Assembly (NCBI GenBank): GCA_028335825.1
Contig: JAIOKI010000011.1
Location: 436,501 to 500,500 of the forward strand
Direction of reading: 5' to 3'
Length of the DNA stretch: 64,000 bases
DNA from: Nosema muscidifuracis
Taxonomy: Eukaryota; Microsporidia; Nosematidae
The stretch's first letter is position 1; each line of letters begins with the position of its first letter. A program made the translations under genes and the position numbers. A model generated the notes under the pieces. That model was given only the letters and a program-made list of their open reading frames with translations. It had not been told where the DNA came from and ran no database searches. Positions 34,702-47,749 of this stretch are shown here, piece by piece.

Positions 34702-36036
34702 TTAAAGTATTTTATTATCTTCTAATATCTTTATTACACCTTGCATTGTCATGTTTGACATAAATTTAATTGTCACATTGTTGTAGCAATAGCTATCAAA
34801 TATTTTATTTAATACGTAATAATAATCATTTGGTTGATTTTCATCTATCAAATTTAAGAATATTCCATGAATTTCAATATTTTCTCTTAATAAATCTTTT
34901 GATTTTGTTTTATAATATTTTAAAAATAACTCTGATTTTTTTTTCTTTTTATATTTTGAAAAATCTTTTAAATCTAAAATAAACTTAGGATTTAAACACG
35001 AAATTAAATATAATAATCTGTCCATCAAAAAAAATTCTAAATTTTTTTTTGTATAAACTTTACCTTTTCTATAATATATTATTATATGAAATAAAAGTCT
35101 AATTAAACAATTAATATTTTTTTTCCTTGTAAGAATGTCAAATAGACATTTGTAGAGTATAATTTTGTCTAAAGGATCTTTAATAATATTTATACTTTCT
35201 ATTATACATGAAATTATTGTCTCTTTAGATATTTTCTTGTCATTGATTTCTTGATAAACTTTTTCTGTTATTATATTCAATTTTGTGACATTTCTTTTAG
35301 TAAATAAATAAATAGAAAAATTAAGATTTCTTTTGTACTTATAATAAATTTGATATAATTCGTTTTTTTCATTAAAGTATGCATAATTTCTTATGTTTAA
35401 TTTGCTAAAGTCGAATTCCTTAATGAATTTCATATATTTAAATATTAGATCAATATTATCAAGATATTCATTAGAATTATAAAACCCATCAATTTGAAAT
35501 ATGTTGGGTATAAACATATGATTCTTCATTATATCTAATAAGATGTCTTTATAACATTCATAAGATACATGCGTATTGTTTATTAAATCCAATAAATATT
35601 TATAGTGAGATTTGATTTGTTCCATATCATTGTGAAACATACATATAGTCTTATTAAACAAGAAAAAATATTCTGTTGGAAGAATTATTGTGTTATCATG
35701 ATTTGAAAGATTAACTGGTTCGTTCTCATAAAATTGATTTGATTCATTTTGTAAAGTAACAGAATTTTGATTTAATTTCGGATCAAGATAATCAATATAC
35801 TTATTTAAAGATAAAAAATCTTCGTCAATTTTGTATCTTTCTAATAGCCCATAACGTATAACTGAATTATTTTCATAATTATCTGAGGTATCAATCATAA
35901 AATCAGATTCATCTAGAGGTCCCAAATCAATAGGTATGTAATCTTTACTTGGAAGTATCTCTTTTGTCACATACATCTCATTAGAATTATTCTTTGTACC
36001 ATTTATAATCAAAAAGTATAGAGTTTTCAAAAACAT
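34702..36036 (-). CDS. Secreted helical protein, possibly a distant family B relative
   Basis: 444 residues, ATG at 36036 with ATCC a few bases upstream. The first 14 residues (MFLKTLYFLIINGT) are a short hydrophobic leader that could be a signal peptide. An acidic, Asn/Ser-rich segment (about 20-110) follows, then a long helical region rich in Tyr, Ile and Lys with few cysteines. A stretch near residues 263-305 (INIIKDPLDKIILYKCLFDIL) recalls the conserved family B block IKDSKLYKDILISIL, in a similar position relative to the C-terminus. Overall size and the variable front half also fit. The relationship is weak by eye. No known domain is recognised and there is no later membrane helix. It is isolated between deserts. 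Confidence 0.78.
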   Translation of the reverse strand: MFLKTLYFLIINGTKNNSNEMYVTKEILPSKDYIPIDLGPLDESDFMIDTSDNYENNSVIRYGLLERYKIDEDFLSLNKYIDYLDPKLNQNSVTLQNESNQFYENEPVNLSNHDNTIILPTEYFFLFNKTICMFHNDMEQIKSHYKYLLDLINNTHVSYECYKDILLDIMKNHMFIPNIFQIDGFYNSNEYLDNIDLIFKYMKFIKEFDFSKLNIRNYAYFNEKNELYQIYYKYKRNLNFSIYLFTKRNVTKLNIITEKVYQEINDKKISKETIISCIIESINIIKDPLDKIILYKCLFDILTRKKNINCLIRLLFHIIIYYRKGKVYTKKNLEFFLMDRLLYLISCLNPKFILDLKDFSKYKKKKKSELFLKYYKTKSKDLLRENIEIHGIFLNLIDENQPNDYYYVLNKIFDSYCYNNVTIKFMSNMTMQGVIKILEDNKIL

Positions 36037-37594
36037 TATGGATATAAAATATTCAAATTTATATAATTTTTTAAATATTCACTTAATTGAAATATATTAA
36101 TTTCTGTCAATAAACAAATTCTCATAACTATGAATTTATTACAATAAAAAATTATAACAATACTTTTATACACGTAATTTAACTTAGATAAATAGAATAA
36201 ATTTATTCAATTTTCAAATATTGTAATGAGCAAACAATTATTTAAAAACTGATTAACTATTTTCAAATACAATAATAATAAATTATAAAATTTATTATCT
36301 TTTTTAATCTATATAAAATATAAGAATAAGTTTTTAATTAAATAATTTGAATTGATAACAATATACAAAATAATATTTTTTATATAAATTAGGATGATAT
36401 AATAACAAATTTACAATATATATAGATGTAGATAAATTAGAAAATATAAACACAGAATATGATATCAAAAGTCAGAAAATAGCTCAATTAAAGATGGAAT
36501 TTCATATGAGTTAAAATAAATATAAAATAATATTTCTATGACTAGTAGCTTATTTTATGAATATAGAAGATGTTTAATTTTTTCCAACTTGTAACAAATA
36601 TTTGTAACATTATTTATATAAATAAATACATTCATATTACATAAATCAGTAAAATTATTAGAACTATTTATTTAATAAACAAAATTTTTTTTATTTTGAT
36701 AATTTTTTCTATTCATCAACAATAAAACATATAATCACCATGTAATAAATTTATGAATATTTTTGTAAATACTATCATTTTTAATCTAAGTTATGTTCTT
36801 TGATTAATTTTCATGCTATTTCGAAACTAAATTTATTTATTATAAATAATATTTTCAATATAGATTTTCCTTAAGTTGAATTCTAAAAATAAGATTAAAT
36901 CATTGATTTGAACATTTAATTTATATTATCTTCAATGAAAAAAATTCTATTATTTGTATTATAAAATCTAAATTTAGAATATGAAACACTATTGATAACA
37001 AAAATTCTAAGAGTTGCGAACTGAAGCGTATTTAATATAGATGATGACATAATCAAATTTCTTTAACAGATATGAAATGCATATGGAAACAGTAATGCAA
37101 TCAATATTTTTAATATAAAAACATCATTATATTACAACATGGATGATTTTGAACCCTTATAAATAAGGATGAAACGAAAAAATATGATTACATTTTTAAA
37201 CTCTCTTCTAGTTTTAGCAAAGGCATGACTAACAGATATAATGTGATTTGATAATTTAAAAACTGTAGAAATAAATAAAAGACATTAAAATGAACTGATA
37301 TTAATCATTGAGAATCGCTGTACAAGAATAAGATGAGAATTATAAGTATGTAATGACGTGAGAAAGAGTTTTTACATATTTCTTGAACTATATAGAATTA
37401 AGATAGGTCTAGACGGATGTGTTCAATCCAGAGTACTTAAGATGACTCTAGAAATATAAACATGGTCAGTTCAGAGGCTCAATCTCTGAGGACAACGTAT
37501 AGAGCAATTCAAATAATCGGACCTTATCAATTTGGAATAGAAAACTCAAACATGAAGATACCCAATATTTTATTTATAATAAAATAATGAGACT
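36037..37594. other. Spacer, partly eroded coding-like DNA
   Basis: No gene supported. From about 36980 to 37560 the DNA becomes less A+T-biased, with a short inverted repeat TCAGAG/CTCTGA near 37470. It leads into the GC-richer small ORF at 37595. It may belong with that ORF as one old insertion. Confidence 0.4.
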
Positions 37595-37771
37595 TTACTT
37601 TGTTTTAAAAGTGTTATGCCCACGGGGATAGGACCCGTTTTTAAAATAAGTTTCTAAAACATTATTTAATTTATGTTGTTGTTTACTATCATTCTGGTGA
37701 CCTCTACTCTGCGCTGTATCTATTCCGGCGCGGGTCCCGTTTCTACTAATATTTAAATTGTTATAATTCAT
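37595..37771 (-). CDS. Short ORF of unusually balanced base composition, 58 residues
   Basis: ATG at 37771 preceded by GGGGGGAAA on the coding strand. The product begins MNYNNLNISRNGTRAG and ends HNTFKTK. It is hydrophilic, without signal peptide or membrane helix, and rich in Asn, Gln, Gly, Arg and His. Its codons use G and C at third positions (GGG ACC CGC GCC GGA), unlike every other gene here. RNGTRAG (10-16) and KNGSYPRG (44-51) are a loose internal repeat, each encoded around ACGGG. No family recognised. It could be a fragment of a transferred or mobile-element gene, or a small basic RNA- or DNA-binding protein. Balanced composition without stops over 58 codons argues against chance. 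Confidence 0.45.
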   Translation of the reverse strand: MNYNNLNISRNGTRAGIDTAQSRGHQNDSKQQHKLNNVLETYFKNGSYPRGHNTFKTK

Positions 37772-38521
37772 TTTCCCCCCTTTCTTTTTTTTTTATAATT
37801 TTATATTTATTTAATTTTTTGAAAACACGGTTGTGGTATATTTAAAAATAAATAAAATTTTAAAATACTTGTTATAGCATGAGGCTATGACAAAAAGATA
37901 AGTTAAATATGTTCTAATATATATCTAGATATAAATCTTTTATAGTACATATATGTTTATTTATATCGTCAATAATTTATACTAAATATCAAAACCTATG
38001 ATTATTTATATTTTTAAACAAAACTTAACATAAAATATCTAAATGTCTATATTTATACTGACAAAGTGATACCATATTTTCAAAAATAGCATATTAATAT
38101 CTTAATATCTCATTCTTATTATGATGTTGAACTTCTAAACTATCTACTACTTAATTGTTAATAAATCTTAATAAAATAGATAAAGATCAATAATTTTGAT
38201 TATTAATATGCTTGTTCAATATAGAATTTTATACTAAAAAATTACACTATCTAAACATTTATTCTATCTACTAAATTTACTCATTTGAAAGTGTTATATC
38301 ATCAACTAACATTGTGTATTATTTATAAGACATATCAGAATTATTTAGAGGGTTAAAATTTTATAATAAAAAAGATTACGATCATCTTATAATTATAGAG
38401 GGGTTAATCAATAAAAGAGATTATACATTCACAAAATAAATTAAATTTAAGGCCATAAATTACTATAAAATTAGAATTTATATATATAGAGTTTAAAATA
38501 TAAAATTAACGTTTTAATAAA
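37772..38521. other. Spacer
   Basis: Starts with a C6 run (37775-37780) and a T-rich tract upstream of the small ORF. It holds a small hairpin-like ATAGCATGAGGCTAT near 37875. Otherwise A+T-rich and empty. Confidence 0.4.
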
Positions 38522-40147
38522 TTAATCGTTGTTATCACTCGTTAATATTTCTTCGTAAAATGTTTGAAGATATTTTTTCTCAAAATTATCCTCTGAGTAT
38601 TTCAAGATCAAATCTTCATCAACTATTGATTTATCACTTATCAATTGAGAAATAAATAGAATCATTCTAGAAGGATGATCTAAAATAAAATTCTGACTTC
38701 TGTAAATAGGTTTATAAAAAACTCTCTCAATAAAAATATTTAACTTTGTCATTATTGAGTAATCTTTGTTATCTGATAAATTCATTTTTTCTTTCACAGA
38801 AGCAAGTGATAAAATCTGATTGAACTCTTTGAAAAATTCTAATTCATCATTCGGATTATTTGCAATATCACATAATTCAAAATAGAGCAGAGTATTATAT
38901 AAAGTGAATCTAATACTCTCATAATGAGAATTGATTTGATTAGTAATATCTTTAATATCAATATTAGCACTATTTTGATAATACAAATAATCCTTAAACT
39001 GAGATTTAGTAATTATAGCTAAACTATATAGAATGTTAATTAGAATTATTCCCTTGTCTGAATCTTTATTGTTCAATATATTTTTTAAGACTGTTGTATA
39101 TATTTCACTTCCTTTTAATGCATTCATTAGTCTATTTATATCCAATAAAGTTAGTCTATCCATTCCAGTAACTATTGAGTAATAATTTTTTATCCCTTCG
39201 AATTGATCTTTTGATATAGTTAGACATTCAAGATTTTTATCAACTGATATTTCTTCATCATATAAATAACATATTGAATTCCAAATTATATTTTTTTCAT
39301 TTATTTTCAAATCTATTTTTCTTGTTAACCTAATATTTTCTGATTCCATATTTGTTCTTTTAATAATAAAGTTGCCAGTAGCTTTATCAATTATTTCCAT
39401 AATCAAACCTATTTTTAACAATTCAAAGTTGAAATTTTTAACAAATTTCAAAAATGCATCTGCATCTTCTTCTGAAATAACATTATTTTTGATATAAAAA
39501 TATCGAAAACATTCAGCTAAGTCAAAAGATCCTATATTAAATTTTAAAAAATACTTCTCATTTTTTGCTCCAAATAAAGTAAGATTAAATAATTCTTTAT
39601 CATAATTTTCAACAAAATAATCTATGTGTTCTATTTTTTTCTCAAACGTACATGATGCAAATATTAAATCGTTTCTAATAATAGATTTATACTTTATATA
39701 GTCTCTTTTACTTTCATCATAATTTTCGATCATGTAAGTATAAGATGATAGATTTTTCAAAAATTCATAAACATACATCTCATTCTTATATAAATCATCA
39801 CCCTCTGCTAAAAAAATATATTTCATTTCTCTATCTCCAAAAGAATACAACTGTTGAATTATTTTGGCTTTTAAGGATTCTTTAAGATTTAAATCCTCAT
39901 CTAAATGTTCATCCAACTTAATAATAATTGGGTTAGTTATTCCATGAAGCTTATCAAATCTTTCTATTACTAAATCTGAACGATTTAGTTTAATTATATG
40001 AATTATATAATTTTCGTCTAAATCTAAGCATGCATAATCTCCTGTATTCAATTTATCCTGAATCTTCTCTAATAGCTGATTTTGAATATTATAATGTAGT
40101 TCAAGTAATTCTGATAATACATAAGTAAAAAGTAAAAACAATTTCAT
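38522..40147 (-). CDS. Family B secreted protein, divergent member
   Basis: 541 residues, ATG at 40147 with ACTCCTT just upstream. The signal peptide is MKLFLLFTYVLSELLEL. The N-terminal domain matches family B position by position: LLEKIQDKLNTGDYACLDLD for LSKIISEKTDSGDFVFISKD, then IIHIIKLNRSDLVIERFD, IIIKLDEHLDEDLNLKESLK, and FLKNLSSYTYMIENYDESK. The C-terminal half keeps the helical pattern (GSEIYTTVLKNILNNKDSDK; LYNTLLYFELCDIAN for FFDLLMYFEMCDMYK), but the variable middle is different. It is not within the 22/54 kb duplication and must be an older copy. It has no membrane anchor, so it is probably secreted. Function unknown. Confidence 0.87.
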   Translation of the reverse strand: MKLFLLFTYVLSELLELHYNIQNQLLEKIQDKLNTGDYACLDLDENYIIHIIKLNRSDLVIERFDKLHGITNPIIIKLDEHLDEDLNLKESLKAKIIQQLYSFGDREMKYIFLAEGDDLYKNEMYVYEFLKNLSSYTYMIENYDESKRDYIKYKSIIRNDLIFASCTFEKKIEHIDYFVENYDKELFNLTLFGAKNEKYFLKFNIGSFDLAECFRYFYIKNNVISEEDADAFLKFVKNFNFELLKIGLIMEIIDKATGNFIIKRTNMESENIRLTRKIDLKINEKNIIWNSICYLYDEEISVDKNLECLTISKDQFEGIKNYYSIVTGMDRLTLLDINRLMNALKGSEIYTTVLKNILNNKDSDKGIILINILYSLAIITKSQFKDYLYYQNSANIDIKDITNQINSHYESIRFTLYNTLLYFELCDIANNPNDELEFFKEFNQILSLASVKEKMNLSDNKDYSIMTKLNIFIERVFYKPIYRSQNFILDHPSRMILFISQLISDKSIVDEDLILKYSEDNFEKKYLQTFYEEILTSDNND

Positions 40148-43100
40148 AAGGAGTAAAATTTTTTTTGTTTAAATATTTTTAATTTAAATTAAAAAATTTT
40201 CATATAAATTTAATTTAAAAAATTTTCTACATAGAAAACATTGAAAAAAGTAATAGTTTAAATAGATAATTAGATTAATATAAATTTATTTATTAAAAAA
40301 AAATTCGTTTTTTGAGCAACGTTTATATATTTACAAAATATAAATTAAAAACACTTTCAACAATAATTTATTTTCTTTGGAAATATATTAATAATTTAGT
40401 TACCATATAATCTTATTTAAAATATATAAAAGAACACGTTGTTTTTAATTTATTTAAAGATAAATTTGACATATTTTATGAAATTAAAAAAAAAAGTTTG
40501 TTTAATATTTTAAATGGGTTCTTTTAGCTTTTATAAATTCTAAACCTGTTTACACTAATCATTAGTCTTAGACTTTATTTATAGTTAGTTTTTTAGTTAC
40601 ATTAAATTTGCAATATTATTAATTTGTTAAATTAGACTGAAAAAAGGAGACTTAGATAGCTAATATATAAATTTTTTTTCAAGTTATCTAAACAAAATAA
40701 TTAAAATATTTATGAATATTATCTTATTAAATTATAATTTTTAAAAAAGTTTTCTTATACTTTGGATAAATTAAGAGAAATAAATAATAAAGACATGGCG
40801 TAATAAAATTTATTTTTTTTATTTAATAAAACTTATGCAATCGCTTCTAACTGTAACAATATGTTGAAGAATCTTCTTATCATTTTCTTGTTCTTATGAT
40901 TTGAGTGTGTCTAATACAATTTTATCAATCTTTTTTCATTATTCTGAGATCTTTCATCTATGTATAATTATTATTTAATACAATGACGTTTTTAGTAGTT
41001 AAGTAGATTAGAGACTATTTACGAAAAGTATCTTTAAATGTGTCAAGTTTTAAATTTAATAGTGTATTATTTTGGAACATATTTATCTTGATCATATTAG
41101 TTATTATAAATTTATAACATATTTAATAGTAAGTAAATATAATTGAGTTAACTTTAACGTCTGTCAAAGATATCTAGTGACACTTTTAACATTCAATAAA
41201 AAAGATAAAATTCTCTTTGAATATTTTCTTTATGTATGTCTAATATTAATTGTGAAAGTTATTAATAGTAGACTGTATAGGTACTTTCTAAGTTTTCATA
41301 GAGCCTTTGCTAATTTTGTCTTTCTATAATTAAAAAGAATAAACAAATCAATTTATAAAACCTTTCAATGTATTTTTTATCAAAATTCTTAGATATGTTA
41401 TAATTATATTAATAAAAATAATATTTGTTCTAGAATATATATAATATCAATTTATATAAATTACGAAATTTTATTTGAAAACACGACTTATGTTTTTTGT
41501 ATCAACCTCTTCTATCATTTCATTTATATCGTTGAGCTTATTTAGTTTTTCTGTATGATCTGAAGCAGTGCCGATAATATATTTTTACTTCATATATAAA
41601 ATAAATAATAATTGATGTAAAAGATAACAATTTTCTTTTTCCAAATAAAACACATAATAAAAGAAATTTCTTAGATTTTTCAACTATGAGATAAATATTT
41701 TTTGAAGTTTTGACCTTGAATTAATTAAAATATAAATTATCAAATTAAAAAAATTATTTGTCTCATTTATATGCAATAAATCACTAGAGACTATTATGAT
41801 TAATTAGTTCCTGATGAGTCATAACGATCTAATTCATTTTCTGACCAATAGTTACTACGACATAAATAAATACTAAGTCAATAAGTATTTCATTATTTTT
41901 ATTAATTGTATATCAATATGCTAAAACTTATAAGAAATATTATTTATGTATTCTTATAATGGTTATTATATCTAAATGTTTTCTTCCTTATATGTTAAAA
42001 TATTTTAAAAAAAATCAATAAATAAACATTAAATTAGAGATAAATACAATTGATATTTATGTTTATTGCTTTTTTAATAATGTTAATTTTACACAACTAT
42101 AATCATAACTTTCATTAGAATAAGAGAAATATTGAAATCCCATATAAATTAGTATAAATATTGTTTCAATAAAAAATATGTACTAGTTAATGAGAAAAAA
42201 AGTTGATATAAAAATTTTTATTTGTATGAATATAAATATGTTTTGTTGTGAGTATAAAAAATTTTAAATAAATCCCTAATTTTGGTAATCTCAATATATA
42301 TTAGAAAAAATGATAACATACATAAATACATCTATATCAAGATAAAAAATCATATGAATTATGAAAATTTTATCTACAATCTCTCTTAAAGAAGATAAAG
42401 CAATGCTTGTGAATTCAAATAATGAGATTGAACTAAATATCATAGACCTTTAAAGTTATCTAAACGAAACATTTACTGGAAGATATTTACAAATTAAATA
42501 ATACCCTATGAAATATTAAATTATTCAATTATGAGGATGAAGGTAGATAGAGAAAGAGCAAAAGCATAAAGTGTCAATTTTTTTAATATTATTAGAAATT
42601 TGATAAAAAAGAAAAGTTAATGATTAAAAAAATTGAAAGACGTTAACTTTGTTATAATAGAAAAAACAAAAATTAAGAAGACTAGCTTAGCAGCAGATGT
42701 ATAGTGGAAAAAGAATATCACAACAGGTAATCTAATTATAAATTAAGAAATAGTATTAACTTTTTGGTGGACATGAGAAGAGGATAAATACGAAGCTTCT
42801 AGTCTTGTTTAACTTTCAGATATAAATACCATAAACATGAGGGTCTGTTAGTAAGATACATGTGCCTTAGTTAATTTTATGATGAATACAATGTTAGAAT
42901 ATAAAGGATTGATATATTCAACATAATAAAAGATATAATTAGTGTTTTAGAAAAATCAAAAAGTGATGATAAAGTTATACAAAAAAAGGAAAACTAGTTT
43001 ACTCATGAAGTTGTTACAAATATAACATATAAAATTCTTATATGTATGAGGAAGGGTGTAGTTATATCATAACATCAAGCTTATAGAGACATGAGACTTA

Positions 43101-45849
43101 CTCTAAATCATATTTAATAAATGAGTCATAATAGGAAAAATTAGAAATATTGAACAACTGTTTATCTTTATAAAACACCATTCAATATCAAGAATAAGTT
43201 GGAAGAATGAAAATTAATGCTGATAATAATAAAGATTTATATACTGTTATTTAAGTGTGTAAACAATATAATATATAAAGAAATTGGAAAATCGAATGAT
43301 GTAATATTTCAGAGAATAATGAATATATTGATAGATAAAGGATTAATCTTAACAAAGAAGATTAGAAGTTAAAAAGCAAGATGTAAAGTTTTATGGAATC
43401 TTAATTTTACATGACAAATTTAAAAAATCGAAGAAGGAAGAAAATTTTGTAGTGTATTAGAATAGTAAATTTATAAAGGACTGTTTATATATAATTGAGC
43501 TTATACTTAACATGACACAAAAAGATGTAAAATATGAATAAATAGAGAAATACATAATTTACTTTATTAGATTGAAATGAATACTACTAATTGATTTAAT
43601 TCTAAAAACACAGACATTATGAATGATTTTATTCTCGAAACTAATGCATTAAGTAATGTTTTTTGAATAATTTTTAGACAAATACAATACAGAAACATAT
43701 TAGATAAATTAAGGATCTAAAAAATTTATAATCATTGAGAAAGAAATATTATCAAATCTATAAAATATATGATAATTTAGATACTTATATTAAGAAACAA
43801 TACAAAAATAGAAAATGTGATGTTTTGAGTAGAACAAGACATTATAATGAAAATAAAGACATGATCAAAAAAGATAATTATATCTAACATTTAAATATGA
43901 TTTATCGAGGATAGAAAACAGTACATGACAATCTAAAGTCATTATATGAATATAATATTGAAGTAATGTAAAGACGTGTAAATTATATAAACTTATTGGA
44001 GTTAAAGAACAAAACATATCCAAAATGAAATATCAAAGAAGTAATTTCATATGACAAATGAATAAAATTAATCACTTATAAATGAATGTATTTTAGATAT
44101 TAGAAAGATATAAAATGAATAAAATTTAATAAATATAAACTAATAAGTTTGTTATTCAAACAAAACCTAAAAATAAGAAGTTCTAAAAGAACATAAAAAT
44201 AAGGTGTAGTTCATATTCAGATATATTAGATGAACCAATGATTTAAGTCTGAGATAATAAAAAAATTAAAATGAGTACATAAAGATATAATTTAAGAATT
44301 AGGTAGACGATATGCTGTATGTGATATAGAATTCATACAAGATAAAAAATAGAATTAATTCAATAGATATAGTTCTACAAGCTCGATATTTAGACATATA
44401 CATTATTATAATATAATGAACAAATTAAAAGTACTCAGATCAACTTGGCCTTATCTGGTTTATATATGTTTTAATTCCCTGAGAGAATAATAAATGACCC
44501 TTGGTTTTGGTAATCTCAAAAAGTTAACTATTTTAAATCTTTTAATGAATAAGCAGTCGAGTTAATGATAAACAATTATCACATTAGAATTTTTGTGGTA
44601 TTATCTCATAAAATAACTATTTTATCTTTCTAATCAAAGTCTAATATTTAACATTAAGAAATATAAATATATTTATTATTGATGATATCTTAACGAAGAA
44701 TATGTCACTTTATACTTATATTTACCCCTTAAAATATAAGACTTTTTGACAAATAAATATTCCTTATCTTCTACTTATATTCTTAAATAAGATAAATTAT
44801 TATCAATTATTATTACATTATTCAAAATATGAAAGTATTTTTTATTCATTATTTACTTTAAGATATTTATCATACATTTATTTTTTATAGAATTTATTAT
44901 TTAGAATATATTTGTATGTAGGATAGAAATTATCACATTATATAATGGAAGAGTCTAAAAAGAAGAAGATTTATTTATGTATGAAATAAAAATAGAGAAA
45001 TACTTCAAATAGTAAATAATATATAAACATAATAAAATTTGAACATATACTTATAAAAATATGTGATCATATAAACATAATAAAATAATGCGAATTTATC
45101 ATTTTAATATAATGACAAGATATGAACATAAAATGCGAATTCATAAATATTAATTTATTAAGTATATTTATTGAAATTATAATTCATACATTAACTATTT
45201 CACTATCACACACATTTTAAGACCTTTCTCAGGTATAAGTTTATTATATATTAGAATTGTATAAGAGAATTAGAAGAAATAATATCTGTACAAACATTTA
45301 TATCACATAGATAGACAATACCAATGAGTATAAAATATAAATTATAATCTCTAAATTTATAGAAATATAGACTACTATAGATAAACTTATAATACTTAAT
45401 ACTCATACATTTATATATACAAATTGTACATCTGAAAATTGATAACATGATTCATGTAATCAAATAATATAGTTAAGAAGAACTTTAAGATAGTATTTGT
45501 TAATTTGAGAGATCTTTAAATATTTTAATTTTAACTTATCTAATAGTAAGGATAAAAAATATTTTAAATATTTTTAATTGAGGGTAAATAATATGTAAAA
45601 TTATTTGTAAAAAGACTTGTATTTTTCTATAACTTTCTTAAATTGCTGCTTTTTAATTTATATTAACATACTAAATGTTAAATTAATAATTGTAAGGTGA
45701 AGAAATTAAATAACTATAAATATTACAACATAAACAAATCTTAATTAATTTTTAGTTCTAATTAATCTTCTGATAAAATAAAATGAATTTATCAATATAA
45801 AATCAAAAAAAAATTATTTAATATAAAATAAAATTTTTAATCCTTCTAA
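40148..45849. other. 5.7 kb gene desert with purine-rich eroded coding stretch
   Basis: No intact gene supported. From about 42370 to 44420 the plus strand is purine-rich with codon-like texture, and short peptides such as EIGKSNDVIFQRIMNILIDK appear near 43280-43350. Stops occur every few dozen codons. It is likely a dead gene or transposon that I cannot name. A 65-residue hydrophobic frame on the minus strand (45251-45448, ATG start) is possible but weak. Confidence 0.4.
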
Positions 45850-46119
45850 ATGCTATTATTATATTTACTACTATCATATTCTCTCGATGATATTCTTGTA
45901 ATAGATTTAGATGATGGATCAATAAACAAGAAGATAAAAGAAACTTGTAAATACAGATCTGACAATGATAATTCAGAAATTTTAAATAATTTAAAATACA
46001 TAACAAAGGATGTTATAATTTTATACATAATTTCATCAATATTTATTTTAGTTTTATCAGGAGTTTATTATTATTTTTTGGGACTTCAGTTTTATTATTC
46101 ACCTTTGTACTTTTATTAG
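45850..46119 (+). CDS. Small membrane protein candidate, 89 residues
   Basis: ATG at 45850 preceded by AATCCTTCTAA, similar to other start contexts here. A short hydrophobic leader (MLLLYLLLSYSL) is followed by a hydrophilic segment with one cysteine (DDGSINKKIKETCKYRSDND). Then a strong membrane helix (VIILYIISSIFILVLSGVYYYF, about 54-75) and a short aromatic end complete it. The hydrophilic middle between two hydrophobic parts is not what random A+T translation gives. The middle recalls the linker-plus-helix end of family A, but no family motif is present. Unknown; possibly a remnant of a longer gene. Confidence 0.42.
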   Translation: MLLLYLLLSYSLDDILVIDLDDGSINKKIKETCKYRSDNDNSEILNNLKYITKDVIILYIISSIFILVLSGVYYYFLGLQFYYSPLYFY

Positions 46120-47739
46120 TATCACTATTATTGTCATTATTTATATGTTCATTATTTCTAATTATATTTTTAGAAATAAGAAAATGCAGGAATAATTTGA
46201 ATTGAAAAATAAAAGAGATAATTTCATTTTTATACTTATATTATCTGATAAATCTCTAGATTTATTTTTAACCATTATATTTTTGAATATCATTTCTACG
46301 TCATATTTTTATTCAAATTCATCTATAGTGACTTAAATCATAGAAGTAAAACATTATCATTTAGATACATCTTATATTATAAAACATATTTATTTGAAGA
46401 ATAAAATCTATAAGTATTAATATAAGACTTTTTATACAGTATTGGAATAAATTAATTTAATCATCAAGAAATTTATAAATAAAAATGTTAAAATAATTTA
46501 TTATTTTACCCCATCTAAAAGAAATTAAATTAAAAGATAATAATAATATAAATTAAAATGTATTAGCTTATCATACATGAATATCTATTATAATAATACT
46601 ATTTAGTATTCTAAGATTGATCTCTTATGAATTAATAAAAATTTTATATTTTCTGATTTTATGGTTTAATTGATAAAATTTAATCACTATCTTTTATCTA
46701 CATGTTACTACCATATTATAATTATAAATATAGAAAAGTAAGAATAATATTTTATGGGTTAAAAATTAGAAAAAAAATAATGTTTCTTTAACATCTTTAT
46801 ATTTCCATATATCTGATATATATTTTACTCCCTTAAATTTTGATAATATTATATAATTATTATATTTATAATGAGGAGTGAGTCGATTCAGAAAAAATAT
46901 TAACAATATAGAAATAATGAATTAAAAAAATATATTTAATGTTATTGAATATTTATTCATTCTGCTAATATCTTTATAATACCTAAAACTCTAATTCTTA
47001 AGATCACTATTCCTATCTCACTAGATTTATTTTACCTATTAAGAATAATCTTAATAGAGATAGAATAAAGTAAGTAAATTTTAATGAGTTAATAAAGTTA
47101 TCAGTATTTCTTCTATTCTTAAAAACTCAAGATTATTATAAATATCTCCACTTCTTCTTCTACGACTATATAATTAATCTGATACAAATCATCATCATAA
47201 ATTGATGTTTACTTGCTTGATTCCAAAGATCACACATGTTTTTTTAATGATCTTCCATAGCTTAGAATAGATCTCTAATCACTCAATTGTATCTTGGTTT
47301 TATTTGATGTATTCTAAATTATTATCCATGGGATCTAAAAAAGTTGTCTTTTTTATGTTATGGGTCTAAAAAATAATTTTATGATTAGATTAATAAGATA
47401 GAGAAGTCTTTTTTCAACCTCATATATATTATTAATTAATTAATAAAATGAATAATTAAGAATAAATTAAAATAACATAAATAAAAAAATATATTAATTA
47501 AGTTTTCTATAAATAATATACAATAAATAATTTAATATTTTTCCTTAAAGATATAAATTAGGTGATAGTAAAACTATTCAGAATATTTATTAAATCATTT
47601 TTGTTTACCATATTATTATAATGATTTTAGATTTGAAAATTATTTTTAATTTTGGAAATATCTTTAAATTGTATATATATGTGTATAATGTGATTTCCCA
47701 AAGATTTTTATAAAAAAATTATCAACATATATTGAATTT
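46120..47739. other. Spacer
   Basis: No gene seen. A TTTTACCCCATC identical to the family B start signal occurs at about 46505-46516 but is followed by TAA, not ATG. Patches at 46970-47350 are less biased and probably eroded. Confidence 0.4.
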
Positions 47740-47749
47740 TTTTTGTATA

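Noticed and set aside
37390-37460. Possible tRNA from a GTTCAATCC B-box-like string
   Set aside because: The flanking bases cannot form a T-stem or acceptor stem.
45818-46028. Two minus-strand open frames over the 45850 gene
   Set aside because: Overlapping shadows without leader or motif; the plus-strand frame has the better start and composition.
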